Shown here: one piece after another, positions 51,161 through 63,612 of the stretch
Layout of the letters: every line of letters begins with the position of its first letter
Numbering within the stretch: the stretch's first letter is position 1
DNA from: DASVRA01 sp036388855
GTDB taxonomy: Bacteria; Pseudomonadota; Alphaproteobacteria; Caulobacterales; Caulobacteraceae
Assembly: GCA_036388855.1 (NCBI GenBank)
Contig: DASVRA010000036.1
Coordinates: forward strand, 57,790-121,789
DNA length: 64,000 bases
Reading direction: 5' to 3'
Notes under the pieces: model-generated
Databases searched by the model: none
Seen by the model: only the letters and a program-made list of their open reading frames with translations
Told to the model about the DNA's origin: nothing
Translations under genes and position numbers: made by a program

Positions 51161-54100
51161 CTAGAAGATGAAGCTGTCGGCCAGGTCCGCCTTGGTGAAC
51201 AGCCCCTCCAGCGCGATCGAGATGTCGGCCACGCCGTCGCCGTTCACGTCGCCTTCGACGAAGGTGAGGTTCTGAACGGTGTCCTGGCGCACAATCAGCT
51301 GGCCTTCCTTGTGGGTGAAGGCGTCGGCCAGGACGAAGGCTTGATCCCCGTCCACCGTCGTCGCCTTGGCGTCGATGGCCTTCAGGTTGATCTTGTCCCT
51401 CAGTTCAAACGCCTTGATCCGGTCGACCGTGGCCCCCGAGGAATCCTCCAGCGCCAGGAAGATGAACTGGTCGATGCCCAGCCCGCCGGTGAAGGTGTCG
51501 CTTCCCAGGGCACCGGTAAGCAGGTCGGCGCCGTCGCCGCCTTCGATCCAGTCGTTCCCGTCTTCGCCGAAGAGCTTGTCGTTGCCGGCGCCGCCTTCGA
51601 GCCGGTCACCGCCCAGGTCGCCGTCGAGCTTGTCGTTGCCGCCGGCGCCCTTGAGCGTGTCGCCGCCATCGCCGCCCTCGACCGTGTCGCGGCTGTCGCC
51701 CAGTTGGATGTTGTCCGAGGCGCTGCCCAGGGTGACGCGGAAGCGCTCCACTCCAGTGAAATCGACGCGGTTGAAACCGCCGTCGTCGCCGTTGTTGGCC
51801 CAATACAGCACGCCGTTCCAGCCGTCGGCGTCGGAGGTCAGCACCGAGGACACGATGGCGTAGTTGATGGTTCCCCACTCCACCGTCAGCACGTCGCCGG
51901 CCGTGGTGCTTTGGGTCCCCATGTTGACCACGTCGCGGCCCGCGGCGACGGTGACCTCGTCGTTGCCGGCGTTGGTGTTCACCACATCGTTGTGGAAGTC
52001 GGACTTGGTGATGATCCTGTCGCCGCCCGAACCGGTCGACAGCGTCAGCCGCTCGACGCCTTTCAGCAGCCCGGTCTGCATGTATTCCGAGCCGCCGGCC
52101 AGGTTGAGGTTCAGCTTGATCACGCTTGTGGTCAGGGACTTGTCGGCGACCCAGTGGTCGACGCCGGCCCCGCCGTCTACCCAGTCGGCGCCGGCGCCGG
52201 TGGAAATGAAATCGTTGTCCTCGCCGGCCTTGACCGTGTCGTCGCCCGCGCCCGCCCAAATGCCGTCGGCGCCGGCGCCGCCGGTGACGCTGTTGTCGCC
52301 TTCGCCGGCGTCCAGGGAGTCGTTGCCCGCTCCGCCGTTGACGGTGTCGGCTCCGCCGAGCGCCACGATGGTGTCGTTGGCGTTGCCTCCCGTCAGGTCG
52401 TCGTCGCGTTCGGCCCCAGTGAGGTTGTTGCTGTCGTTCAGCGTGCCCTTGACCACGAACCGCTCGATGCCGGTGAAGCTGATCGACTCGTAGTAGGTGC
52501 CGGCGCCGCTGGTCCCGTTGAGCGTCAGGCCGTACGGGTCGTCCAGGTTTGAATAGTCGATGACCAGGGTGTCGATCCCGCCGCCGCCGTCGACCACGTC
52601 GTCGCCCCAGCCTGTGGCTATGGTGTCGTTGCCGAGGCCGGTGGCGATGTTGTCGTTGAAGCCGTAGCCGGCGGTGGAGAGGTTGTCCGCCCCCTTGCCG
52701 GTGGTGATCGTCAGCGCCTCGATGTTGCTGACCTTGGTGCCGTTGGTCAGCGTCTTGACCGCGCCCTGAGTCGCCTGGGCCGAGAAGACGATGTTGGTCG
52801 TGACGGCCGACAGGTTGGCCAGCCACAGGTCCGCGCCGTCCTTGCCGTCCACCACCTCGTTAGAGCCGGCCAGCGTGTTCAGCGAGTCTCCGCCCGCGCC
52901 GCCGATCAGGGTGTCGGCCAGCGCGCCGCCGGTCAGGTTGTTGCCGTCGTTCTGCGTTCCGGTGACCCGGAACCGCTCGATGTTCGAGAAGCTGATCGAC
53001 TCGTAGTAGGTGCCCGCCCCGGCGCTGCCGTCGAGCGTGAGGCCGTACGGGTCGTCGATGTTCGAGTAGTCGATAACCAGGATGTCGACGCCGGCGCCGC
53101 CATCCACCACGTCGTCGGCCCAGCCGGTGGCGATGGTGTCGTCGCCGCCGCCGGCGTTGATCGTGTCGTTGTAGCCGTAGCCGGCCGTCGAAAGGTTGTC
53201 GGCGCCCGAGCCGGTGGTCAGCGTCAACGCCTCAATGTTGCTGATCTTGGTGCCGTTGGTCAGCGTGACCGTGGCGTTCTGACTCGCCAAGGCCGAGAAC
53301 GTGATCGCCGTCGAGACGCCGCCGAGGTTGGCCGCCCAGCGGTCGGCGCCGAGGCGGCCGTTCACCACCTCGCTGGAGCCGGCCAGGGTGTTGAGCGTAT
53401 CGTTGGCGTCGCCGCCGATTAGCGTGTCGGTGAGGTTGCCGCCGGTCAGGTCGTTGCCGTCGAATTGGGTGCCGATGACGTTGAACCGCTCGATCCCGCT
53501 GAACACGATGGATTCGTAATAGGTGCTCGCGGCGTTGACGCCGTTCAGCGTGAGACCGTAGGGGTCGTCCACCAGGGAATAGTCGATCACCAGCACGTCG
53601 ACGCCGCCGCCGCCGATGACGGTGTCGTCGTTGACGCCGGTGGCGATGGTGTCGTTGCCGTTCCCGGTGTTGATATAGTCCGTCATGCCGTAGCCGGCGG
53701 TGGAGATGTTGTCGGCGCCCAAGCCGGTGCTCAGGGTCAGCCCCTCGATTCCCCAGACCATGGTGCCGTTGGTGAGGTTGATGGCCGCGGCCTGGGTGGT
53801 GGCAGCCGACAGCACGATGTTGGTGGTCACGCCGGACAGGTCGGCCGCCCAGCGGTCGTTACCGGCGCGGCCTTCGACGTACTCGCCCGAGCCCGTGCCG
53901 GTGTTCAGGACGTCGTCGTAGATCCCTCCGATCAGCGTGTCGTTCAGCGCGCCGCCCTTCAGGTTGTTGCCGTCGTTCTGTGTGCCCGTGACGATGAAGC
54001 GCTCGATGCCGGAGAAGACCATGCTCTCGTAGTAGGTCGAGGCCGCGCCCACGCCGTCCAAGGTTAGGCCGTAGGGGTCGTCGACGCCGGAATAGTCGAT

Positions 54101-57100
54101 GATCAGCGTATCTTCGCCGTCGCCGCCATGGACCGTGTCGTCGGCCGTGCCTGTGGCGATGGTGTCGTTGCCGGCGCCGGTCGAGATCACGTCGTTGCGG
54201 GCGTAGCCGGCCGTCGAGATGTTGTCGGCCCCCGCGCCGGTGGAAAGGTTCAGGGATTCGATCCCGCTGACGTCGGTGCCGTTGGCCAGCAACTGGACGG
54301 TGCTCTGGCTCGCGCTCGCCGAGAACACGATGGCCATGGTGGAGTCGAGGCCGGACAGGTCGGCTTTCCAGCGGTCGATGCCGCCGCGCCCTTCCACGTA
54401 TTCGCCGGCGCCCGTCTTGGTGTCGAGCGTGTCCTCCCCGCCGCCCCCGATCAGGGTGTCGTCCAGCAGGCCCCCGGTCATGGCGTTGCCGTCGTTCTGG
54501 GTTCCGGTCGCCCGGAACCGCTCGAAGCCGTCGAAGACGATGCTCTCGTAATAGCTGTAGGCCGATACCGAGCCGTCCAGGGTGAGGCCCCACGGATCGT
54601 CCACGCCGGAATAGTCGATCACCAGCAGATCGACGCCGCCGCCGGCGTGCACGGTGTCGTCGGCGGTGCCGGTGGCTACCGTGTCGTCGCCCGCGCCGGT
54701 GCTGATCACGTCGTTGTAGCCGTAGCCGGCGGTCGACAGGTTGTCGGCCCCCGAGCCCGTGGTCAGCGTCAGCTTCTCGATCTTGCTAACCTTGGTCCCG
54801 TTGGTCAGCAGCACCTCGGCGAGTTGGCTCGCGGCCGCGGAGAACACGATGTTGGTGGTCACCGAACCCAGGTTCGCCAGCCAGCGGTCCGCGCCGTCGC
54901 GGCCGTCGACGCGTTCATTGACGCCGGTCAGGGTGTTGAGGCTGTCGTTGGCGTTGCCGCCGATCAGAGTGTCGGTGAGCGCGCCGCCGGTCAGGTCGTT
55001 GTCGTCGCTCTGGGTCCCGATGACGTCGAACCGCTCGATGCCGCTGAACACGATGCCTTCGTAGTAGCTGTAGGCAGCGGTCGCCCCGTTCAGGAACAGC
55101 CCCCAGGGGTCGTTCACGTCCGTGTAGTCGATGACCAGGACGTCGATCCCGTCTCCGCCGTTCACGGTATCGTCGGCCATGCCGGTCGCGATGGTGTCGT
55201 TGCCGGCTCCGGTGTTGATGACGTCGTTGTACCAGTAGCCGGCGGTCGAGATGTTGTCGTTGCCGGAACCGGTGACGATGCTCAACTTCTCGATCTTGCT
55301 AACGCTGGTCCCGTTGGTCAGGACTTGAGCCACCGTCTGGCTGGCAGCGGCCGAGAACTTGATCGCTGTGGTCACGCCCCCAAGGGTGGCCAGCCACCGG
55401 TCGGCGCCGCCTTTGCCGTCGATCACCTCGTCCGATCCGCTCAAGCTGTTGAGCGAGTCGTCTGCGCCGCCGCCGACCAGGGTGTCGGAGGATTCCGCGC
55501 CCGACATGTTGTTGGCGTCGTTCTGTGTGCCGGTAAGGTTGTAGCGTTCGATTCCGCTGTACTGGACGCTTTCGTAGTAGGTGCTGATGCTGCCGTAATG
55601 GTCGCCGGGGCCGGACCCGTTCACATAGACGGTCACGCCCCAGGGATCGTCGACGCTGGAGTAGTCCAAGGTCAGGATGTCGATGCCCGCGCCGCCCGAG
55701 ACGGTGCTGTCGCCCCAGTTCAGCACGCTGAGGACATCGTCGCCGTCGCCGCCGATCAGCTTGTCGTTGCCGCTCGAGCCGCGCAGGGTGTCGTTGCCCG
55801 TACCGCCGTCGACGGAGTCGTTGTCGATGCCGCCGTCGAGGTAGTCGTTGTCGAGCGCGCCGCCGAGCAGGGTGTCGTTGCCGGCCTCGCCGAAGACGGA
55901 GTCGTCGCCCAGGTTGGCGTCGACGCTGTCGTTGCCGCTCCCGGCGTAGACGGTGTCCTTCCCGCTGCCCGCGCCGATGGTGTCGTTGCCGCCCCGGCCC
56001 TCGATGCGGTTGTCGAACTCGTTGGCCGAGATGTTGTTGGCGGCGTCGTTGGCGTACAGCTTGATTGCGCCGGCCGCCGAGAGCGCCGTCAGCGTCTCGA
56101 TCGTGCCGATGACCCGCGTGCCGTTCAGGTCGACGATGTTGCCGGTCACCGTGCCGACCACCTGGATGGTGTCGGAGCCGCTGGTGTCGTTGACCGTGTC
56201 GGAGCCGTTGATCTTGTAGAAGTCGTTGCCCGCACCGCCGGCCAGGCTGTCGGAGCCGGCGCCGCCGTCGATGGTGTTGGCGCCCGCGTTGCCGATGATG
56301 GTGTTGGCCGAGCCGTTGCCGGTGACGCTGATCGAGGTGTCGCCGCCTAGCGTCAGGGCGGTGATGCCGGTCGCTAGGGTCAGCAGGATGTTGCTGCCGC
56401 CGGAGCCGGAGACGGTCAGGTTCTGCCGCGCGACGTTCAGCGAGGCGTTGGAGTAGCCGTTGCTGAGCAGGATGGTGTCGTTGTCCTGCGCGTAGTTGAG
56501 CGCATCTGACAGCCATTCGAAGCCGCCGTTGGCGAGGCTGTCCACCAGCAGGTAATTCGTGCCGCCGGAGCGCATGCGCTCGACGTCGGTGAGCACCTCG
56601 GTTGAGCCGAAGGTGACCTCCCAGCGGTTCAGCGAGCCGTTCCAAGCCACGGTGCGGCCGGGATCGTAGGTGGCGGTGTCGTTGCCAGCGCCGCCGATGA
56701 TCTTGTCGGTGCCGCCGCCGCCGTACAGCGTGTCATCGCCATCGCCGCCGTCGAGGGTGTCGTCGTACGCCTGGTCTACGTCGTCGCCGATGAGCCAGTC
56801 GTTTCCTCCGCGGCCATTGAGCCGGTCGGCCGCCGCATAACCCGCCAGGATGTTGCCGGAGTCATTGCCGATCAGTCGGTTGACGAACTCGTCGCCGTAA
56901 ATATTGGTCGCGCCGGCGCTGTTGTTCAGCGCCAGGGCCTCGATCGTGCCGAAGATGTTGTCGGTGGTGGACTTGAGGTCGACTTCCAAGTTGCCGGTGA
57001 TCTCGAGCGTGTCGTCGCCGCCGGCGTCGTTGACCGTGTCGCTCAGGCTGTCGATGGCGTACCAGTCGTTGTTGAGCCCGCCGTTCAGGCTGTCCGTACC

Positions 57101-59170
57101 GGAGCCGCCGTCGAGCGTATCGTTGCCTCCTGAGCCGATCAGCGTGTCGTTGCCGCCCAGGCCGTAAAGGGCGTCGTTGCCCGCGCCGCTGGTGATGCTG
57201 TTGGCTCCGGCGCCGTCGGAAGTGCCATAGACCGTGATCCCGGTCGTCACCATCACGTCCATGTTCTCGACATAGACGCCGTTGAAGGTGTTCGCCGCAT
57301 TGCTGGCGAACATCAACACCTTGTCGACCCCCTCCTGGGTCACTTCGAAGACTTTGGTGCCCACCCGATAGTAATAGGTGTCGTCGCCCTTGCCGCCGCC
57401 GAGGGAATCGTCGCCGCCCTGGCCATCGAGAGTGTCGTTGCCGCCGGTGTCGCTGGCCGTGGGGCCGAGGCCGCCCAGCACCATGTCGTTGCCAACCCCG
57501 CCCTGCAGGAAGTCATTGTTGTCGCCGCCGTCGACCCAGTCGTTGCCGGCGCCCGCGTCGATCGAGTCGGCGCCGCCCTCCCCGTAGAGGCTGTCGTTGT
57601 CGATGTCGCCGCCGTAGATGGTGTCGTTGTCGAGCCCGCCGTGGACGATGTCGTTGCCCTGGCCGCCGTCGATGGTGTCCTGTCCCGCTCCCGCCAGGAT
57701 GCTGTCGTCGTTGCCGTCGCCGAAGATGCTGTCGTTCCCGGCTCCGGCGTCGATGGTGTCGTTGTCCTCGTCGCCGTGGATCAGGTCGTTGTCGATCCCG
57801 CCGCCGTAGATCCTGTCGGCGCCCGCGTTGCCGCGCACCGTGTCGTTGCCGCCGTCGCCGTTGAGGGAGTCGTTCCCTATGCCGCCGAGGATGCTATCGG
57901 CGCCATCTGCCCCATTGATGGTGTCGAGCCCCTGGTAACCCTCCAGGGTGTTGTTGGCGCTGTTGCCGAGGATGGTGTCATCGCCGCCCCCGCCCTTGGC
58001 GTTTTCGATAACGGTTCCTTCGAAGATCGAGACGTTCTTAATCAGCGAGGCGACGTCAGAGAAGTGGTCTCGGCCGGACACAAGGTCAATCTTTTGATTG
58101 GCGCCATAGCCGGAGAAGTCAAAGGTATCGATACCACCGGTGTCGAAAGCGCAAAAGATTACTACGGAAGACGATCCACCGCCGAGATCCTGTGCTAGGA
58201 GCCAGGGCCGGTTGGCGTTGCTGTTGAAGCCATAGATCGTGTTACCGTGAAATGCCTGATCTGGCGCGCCGTAGAGCAGCTGCATCGCCGCAATGTCATC
58301 CATCATCGGCGCGGCGGGCTCGAAGCCCTTGTGGTCAGCATTGTTGGAGCTGCTGGTGGCGCTCCAGTAGCTCATCAAGGAGTACTGGCGCGTGTCTTCG
58401 ATGTATTCGGCGTCGGCATCGTAGGTAGGAGGAGTGCCGTCAGCAGAGTCGTAGGCTCCAGGGTGGGCGAGGCCTAACGCATGGCCCAGTTCGTGCACCA
58501 TGACATTGCCCCAGCCGTGCCGCCAGAGGCCCCAGTAGTTGTCGTAATTGACTGTGTCCGAATACGTCTTGTTGATCCATACATCTCCGCCGTTCTGCGG
58601 GTAAGAGGCAAATGCGGGACGAGCATCGCCAGACGTATAATTTCCCAACGTTATATCAGCATCGTTGGTGTATTGGCTGCCGGCATCTACGTACCGTACT
58701 AAGTCGATGCCTGCGATGTCTTCGAAGGCAATTACCGCCCACTCGGCTACAGCAATTTGAACGTCGGTGAACTGTTGGAAACCAATGGCGTTACCGGGCA
58801 CTTCCGCGTCTGTAGCACTGGCGCGGTAGGAGTAACGGATAACGTCATTGGGCTTATCCCAACCATCACTGTCGCGGGTAATCTGCTCGGCAGCCTCTTG
58901 GGTGTTCTTGCTGACAGTAGGGGCCAAGGGAGTTGGTCCCGCGCTGCTCGCCATCGCGGCAACGGTCGGTTCCCCGATGGTAGCGGTGGCGACCTCCAGC
59001 TCAGCGCTGTCCTCAAGACCATCCGAGCCGGCGTCTTCCCACAGGCTTGCATCCTGCGTCAGATCCGTTGCGTTCGATGTGCCTGCGAGGGTCCAATTGA
59101 ACTGCGGGGGCGATGCAGCCGCGCTCGCGGCATGTATCTCCTGAGCCATCATCATGCAGATCTCGCACAT
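51161..59170 (-). CDS. Giant RTX metalloprotease (serralysin-type M10) with seven long tandem repeats
   Basis: 2669 residues. The start ATG (GGGGGAG upstream) gives MCEIC, an N-terminal form common in alphaproteobacterial M10 RTX proteins. The catalytic zinc site HELGHALGLAHP is at about 226-237 and the Met-turn SLMSYW near 265. Classic Gly/Asp nonapeptide calcium repeats (GGxGxDxx) occupy about 385-1150. Seven units of about 172 residues, each with a DDPWG/DDPYG core and a SIVFSGIERF-like segment, run from about 1157 to 2257, then an eighth degenerate unit and more nonapeptides. The C-terminus (VEGDVNGDGVADISIAL, ADSFIF) is a type I secretion signal. Exported by an ABC system not in the window. 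Lower GC over the catalytic domain. Confidence 0.92.
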   Translation of the reverse strand: MCEICMMMAQEIHAASAAASPPQFNWTLAGTSNATDLTQDASLWEDAGSDGLEDSAELEVATATIGEPTVAAMASSAGPTPLAPTVSKNTQEAAEQITRDSDGWDKPNDVIRYSYRASATDAEVPGNAIGFQQFTDVQIAVAEWAVIAFEDIAGIDLVRYVDAGSQYTNDADITLGNYTSGDARPAFASYPQNGGDVWINKTYSDTVNYDNYWGLWRHGWGNVMVHELGHALGLAHPGAYDSADGTPPTYDADAEYIEDTRQYSLMSYWSATSSSNNADHKGFEPAAPMMDDIAAMQLLYGAPDQAFHGNTIYGFNSNANRPWLLAQDLGGGSSSVVIFCAFDTGGIDTFDFSGYGANQKIDLVSGRDHFSDVASLIKNVSIFEGTVIENAKGGGGDDTILGNSANNTLEGYQGLDTINGADGADSILGGIGNDSLNGDGGNDTVRGNAGADRIYGGGIDNDLIHGDEDNDTIDAGAGNDSIFGDGNDDSILAGAGQDTIDGGQGNDIVHGGLDNDTIYGGDIDNDSLYGEGGADSIDAGAGNDWVDGGDNNDFLQGGVGNDMVLGGLGPTASDTGGNDTLDGQGGDDSLGGGKGDDTYYYRVGTKVFEVTQEGVDKVLMFASNAANTFNGVYVENMDVMVTTGITVYGTSDGAGANSITSGAGNDALYGLGGNDTLIGSGGNDTLDGGSGTDSLNGGLNNDWYAIDSLSDTVNDAGGDDTLEITGNLEVDLKSTTDNIFGTIEALALNNSAGATNIYGDEFVNRLIGNDSGNILAGYAAADRLNGRGGNDWLIGDDVDQAYDDTLDGGDGDDTLYGGGGTDKIIGGAGNDTATYDPGRTVAWNGSLNRWEVTFGSTEVLTDVERMRSGGTNYLLVDSLANGGFEWLSDALNYAQDNDTILLSNGYSNASLNVARQNLTVSGSGGSNILLTLATGITALTLGGDTSISVTGNGSANTIIGNAGANTIDGGAGSDSLAGGAGNDFYKINGSDTVNDTSGSDTIQVVGTVTGNIVDLNGTRVIGTIETLTALSAAGAIKLYANDAANNISANEFDNRIEGRGGNDTIGAGSGKDTVYAGSGNDSVDANLGDDSVFGEAGNDTLLGGALDNDYLDGGIDNDSVDGGTGNDTLRGSSGNDKLIGGDGDDVLSVLNWGDSTVSGGAGIDILTLDYSSVDDPWGVTVYVNGSGPGDHYGSISTYYESVQYSGIERYNLTGTQNDANNMSGAESSDTLVGGGADDSLNSLSGSDEVIDGKGGADRWLATLGGVTTAIKFSAAASQTVAQVLTNGTSVSKIEKLSIVTGSGNDNISTAGYWYNDVINTGAGNDTIATGMADDTVNGGDGIDVLVIDYTDVNDPWGLFLNGATAAYSYYEGIVFSGIERFDVIGTQSDDNDLTGGALTDTLIGGNANDSLNTLTGVNERVDGRDGADRWLANLGSVTTNIVFSAAASQLAEVLLTNGTKVSKIEKLTLTTGSGADNLSTAGYGYNDVISTGAGDDTVATGTADDTVHAGGGVDLLVIDYSGVDDPWGLTLDGSVSAYSYYESIVFDGFERFRATGTQNDGNAMTGGLLDDTLIGGGGEDTLDTKTGAGEYVEGRGGIDRWKADLSGLDSTMAIVFSASASQSTVQLLANGTDVSGIESLNLSTGAGADNISTAGYARNDVISTGAGNDTIATGTADDTVHGGDGEDTLIIDYSGVDDPYGLTLDGVGAASTYYESMVFSGIERFIVTGTQNDGNNLKGGALNDTLIGGIYDDVLNTGTGSGEYVEGRAGNDRWAADLSGVTTNIVLSAATTQAAAINLTNGTMVWGIEGLTLSTGLGADNISTAGYGMTDYINTGNGNDTIATGVNDDTVIGGGGVDVLVIDYSLVDDPYGLTLNGVNAASTYYESIVFSGIERFNVIGTQFDGNDLTGGNLTDTLIGGDANDTLNTLAGSSEVVNGRLGADRWAANLGGVSTAITFSALASQNATVTLTNGTKISNIEALTLTTGSGADNLSTAGYGYNDTINAGGGDDTIATGWADDVVDGGAGVDILVIDYSNIDDPYGLTLDGSAGAGTYYESISFSNIERFRVTGTQNDGNNLTGGALADTLIGGAGGDSLNTLAGSNEVVDGKDGADLWLANLSAVTTNIVFSAQATQGAVKTLTNGTKVSNIEALTITTGKGADNLSTAGYGFNDNIATGLGNDTIATGWGDDVVDGGGGIDTLVIDYSNLDDPYGLTLNGTSGAGTYYESISFTGIERFVVKGTLNDSNNLTGAERDDDLTGGNANDTIVALGGADTVNGGAGNDSLDAGEGDNSVTGGAGADGIWAGAGDDTVKAGEDNDFISTGAGADWVDGGAGVDHWVADKSLTTSVIKLNLNLAGGSEYMQTGLLKGVERLTLSTGSGGDRIITKSDFHNDVVNTNAGNDEVTVAAGRDVVNMGTQSTTAGDVLTVEWGTINYAIVSSVLTSDADGWNGVLYWANNGDDGGFNRVDFTGVERFRVTLGSASDNIQLGDSRDTVEGGDGGDTLKGAGGNDKLDGDLGGDRLEGGAGNDKLFGEDGNDWIEGGDGADLLTGALGSDTFTGGLGIDQFIFLALEDSSGATVDRIKAFELRDKINLKAIDAKATTVDGDQAFVLADAFTHKEGQLIVRQDTVQNLTFVEGDVNGDGVADISIALEGLFTKADLADSFIF
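52400..55700 (-). repeat. Tandem long repeats (about 515 bp units) inside the RTX gene
   Basis: Seven copies of a DDP(W/Y)G-encoding segment lie at roughly 52531, 53045, 53563, 54071, 54591, 55105 and 55640, a spacing of about 510-535 bases. Units are diverged, similar in protein more than in DNA. Internal duplication has built this region; length variation between strains would be expected. Confidence 0.8.
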
Positions 59171-59450
59171 GCGCTTCGCTCCCCCGTCCCGTCCGAATCC
59201 CCGGAGCCTCTCAGCAAAAGTCGGACCTGGGTTCTCCGCCGCGCGCGGGGCGCATCAAGAGAACGGCGTCATCTGAACCAGGCTTGACAGTAAAGTGCTG
59301 AGTAAATGCCCCCGTTCGACACGAGCCGGGCACATTTCAGCTTACAGTGTTCTGCGTCAAGCTCATTCGTTAACCCGCGCGCCCCTGCGACGAAAAACCG
59401 CCGCCCAAAGCTTTTGCCCGCCGCGGAGCGGTTACTCCGACGTCGCCTGA
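59171..59450. promoter_or_regulatory. Gene-free stretch upstream of the RTX gene, nothing confidently identified
   Basis: About 280 bases between the RTX gene start and the acetyltransferase stop, AT-richer than average. It has a TTGACA at 59283-59288 (plus strand) and a GTTAAC at about 59369. The RTX promoter should lie here on the minus strand but no clear pair of elements was found. Confidence 0.35.
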
Positions 59451-60131
59451 TTACTTCGCCAGCACCAGCATCTTCATCTCGCGGCGGAAGGCGAAACCCA
59501 GCGCCTCGTAGAGCGCGATGGCGCCGCCGTTGGCCGCGTAGGCGTGCAGGAACGGGACTTCGCCGCGGGCGAGGATGCGGGCGATCACGGTCCTCATCAG
59601 CCCAGCGGCGTAGCCTCGGCCGCGGTGGCCGGGGTGGGTGCAGACGCCGCTGACCTCGGTGAAGCCGTCGGGCTTCATCCGCTCGCCGGCCATGGCGATC
59701 AGCCGGCCATCCTGGCGGACGCCGATGAAGCCGCCGAGCCCATGGGTGTGGACGGCGTAGGGGCCTGGCTTGGTCAGGTGGGCCAGGTCGAACATCTCGG
59801 CCGCGTCCGGATCGCCCAGCTCCACGAAGGCGAAGCCGGCTTCCTCGGGCGCCGCGGGGGCCTCCCAGATCATCTGCACGACCGCCGGCTGGACCTCCAC
59901 CCGGGCGTCCGGCGGCAGGCGCGGCTCGGCCTCGACCACCACCAGCCCGCCGTCGTAGGCGTCCAGCGCCTTCAGCGCCGCATAGGACTCGGGCGAGGCG
60001 TCGGCCGCGGCGCCGAACGGCTCGTACTCGGGCGCGAAGCGCAGCGCCCGCGCGTCGCCGAGCGCCAGCGGCGCCTGGCGCGTGGTCAGGGCGCTCCAGA
60101 TCGGGCGGTCGAGCGGGTGTTCGGCGGCCAT
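59451..60131 (-). CDS. GNAT family N-acetyltransferase
   Basis: 226 residues with GGAGGGGG before ATG. C-terminal GNAT core: FIGVRQDGRLIAMAGERM (about 135), VSGVCTHPGHRGRGYAAGLMRTV with the acetyl-CoA loop (about 160-185), PFLHAYAANGGAIALYEALGF (about 195-215; in parts). The N-terminal 110 residues are a less conserved FR47-like or substrate-specific domain. Acceptor unknown. Divergent from ettA with a 103-base gap. Confidence 0.85.
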   Translation of the reverse strand: MAAEHPLDRPIWSALTTRQAPLALGDARALRFAPEYEPFGAAADASPESYAALKALDAYDGGLVVVEAEPRLPPDARVEVQPAVVQMIWEAPAAPEEAGFAFVELGDPDAAEMFDLAHLTKPGPYAVHTHGLGGFIGVRQDGRLIAMAGERMKPDGFTEVSGVCTHPGHRGRGYAAGLMRTVIARILARGEVPFLHAYAANGGAIALYEALGFAFRREMKMLVLAK

Positions 60132-60234
60132 TCCCCCTCCGGCGGGCCCGCGCCACCCCTAGCGTTTTCGGCCGCGCGCGGCTATCTGCGCCGCTCTCCC
60201 CGAAACCCAGACTGAAGCGAGCGCGCGCGCCCCC

Positions 60235-61905
<1,671 letters not shown>

Positions 61906-61944
61906 GCCGGTGGCGGGGCCGCCGCCGGGGCGATAGGCTCGGCC

Positions 61945-62370
61945 ATGATCCCGGTGACGGAGACCATCGCGCTGGACGAGCGGGAGGTGGAGGAGCGGTT
62001 CTTCCGTGCCGGGGGGCCGGGCGGGCAGAACGTCGACAAGGTGGCCACGGCGGTGCAGCTGCGCTTCAACGTGCGGGGATCGCCCTCGCTGCCGGAGGCG
62101 GTGCGGGCGCGGCTGGAGCGGCTGGCGGGGGCGCGGCTGACCACCGAGGGGGTGCTGGTGCTGGTGGCCCAGCGGTTCCGCACCCAGGAGCGCAACCGGG
62201 CCGACGCGCTGGCGCGGCTGCTCGAGCTCATCGCCCGCGCCGCCGAACCGCCCCCGCCGCCGCGAAAGAAGACGCGGCCCAGCAAGGCGGCGCGGCTGAA
62301 GCGGCTGGAGGCCAAGGGGCGTCGCGCGGGGGTCAAGGCGCTGCGGGGGCGGCCGAGCGGGGAGGAGTGA
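61945..62370 (+). CDS. arfB: Alternative ribosome-rescue factor ArfB (peptidyl-tRNA hydrolase)
   Basis: 141 residues. Catalytic loop FRAGGPGGQNVDKVATAV with the GGQ motif (about 20-38) of class I release factors, followed by QLRFNV. The C-terminal third is strongly basic (RKKTRPSKAARLKRLEAKGRR), the tail that probes the mRNA channel of stalled ribosomes. It releases peptide from ribosomes lacking a stop codon. Following ettA on the same strand fits a translation-quality pair. Confidence 0.92.
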   Translation: MIPVTETIALDEREVEERFFRAGGPGGQNVDKVATAVQLRFNVRGSPSLPEAVRARLERLAGARLTTEGVLVLVAQRFRTQERNRADALARLLELIARAAEPPPPPRKKTRPSKAARLKRLEAKGRRAGVKALRGRPSGEE

Positions 62371-62382
62371 GCGCGGGCGACT

Positions 62383-63608
<1,226 letters not shown>

Positions 63609-63612
<4 letters not shown>

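Noticed and set aside
52400..55700. Regular repeats resembling a CRISPR array
   Set aside because: Units are about 515 bases, in frame, diverged, and encode RTX-type protein repeats; there are no short identical repeats with spacers and no cas genes.
51311..56350. Long plus-strand open frames antisense to the RTX gene
   Set aside because: Their composition (Val, Ala, Gly and Asp repeated) is the complement of RTX codons; no motifs or ribosome sites were seen.
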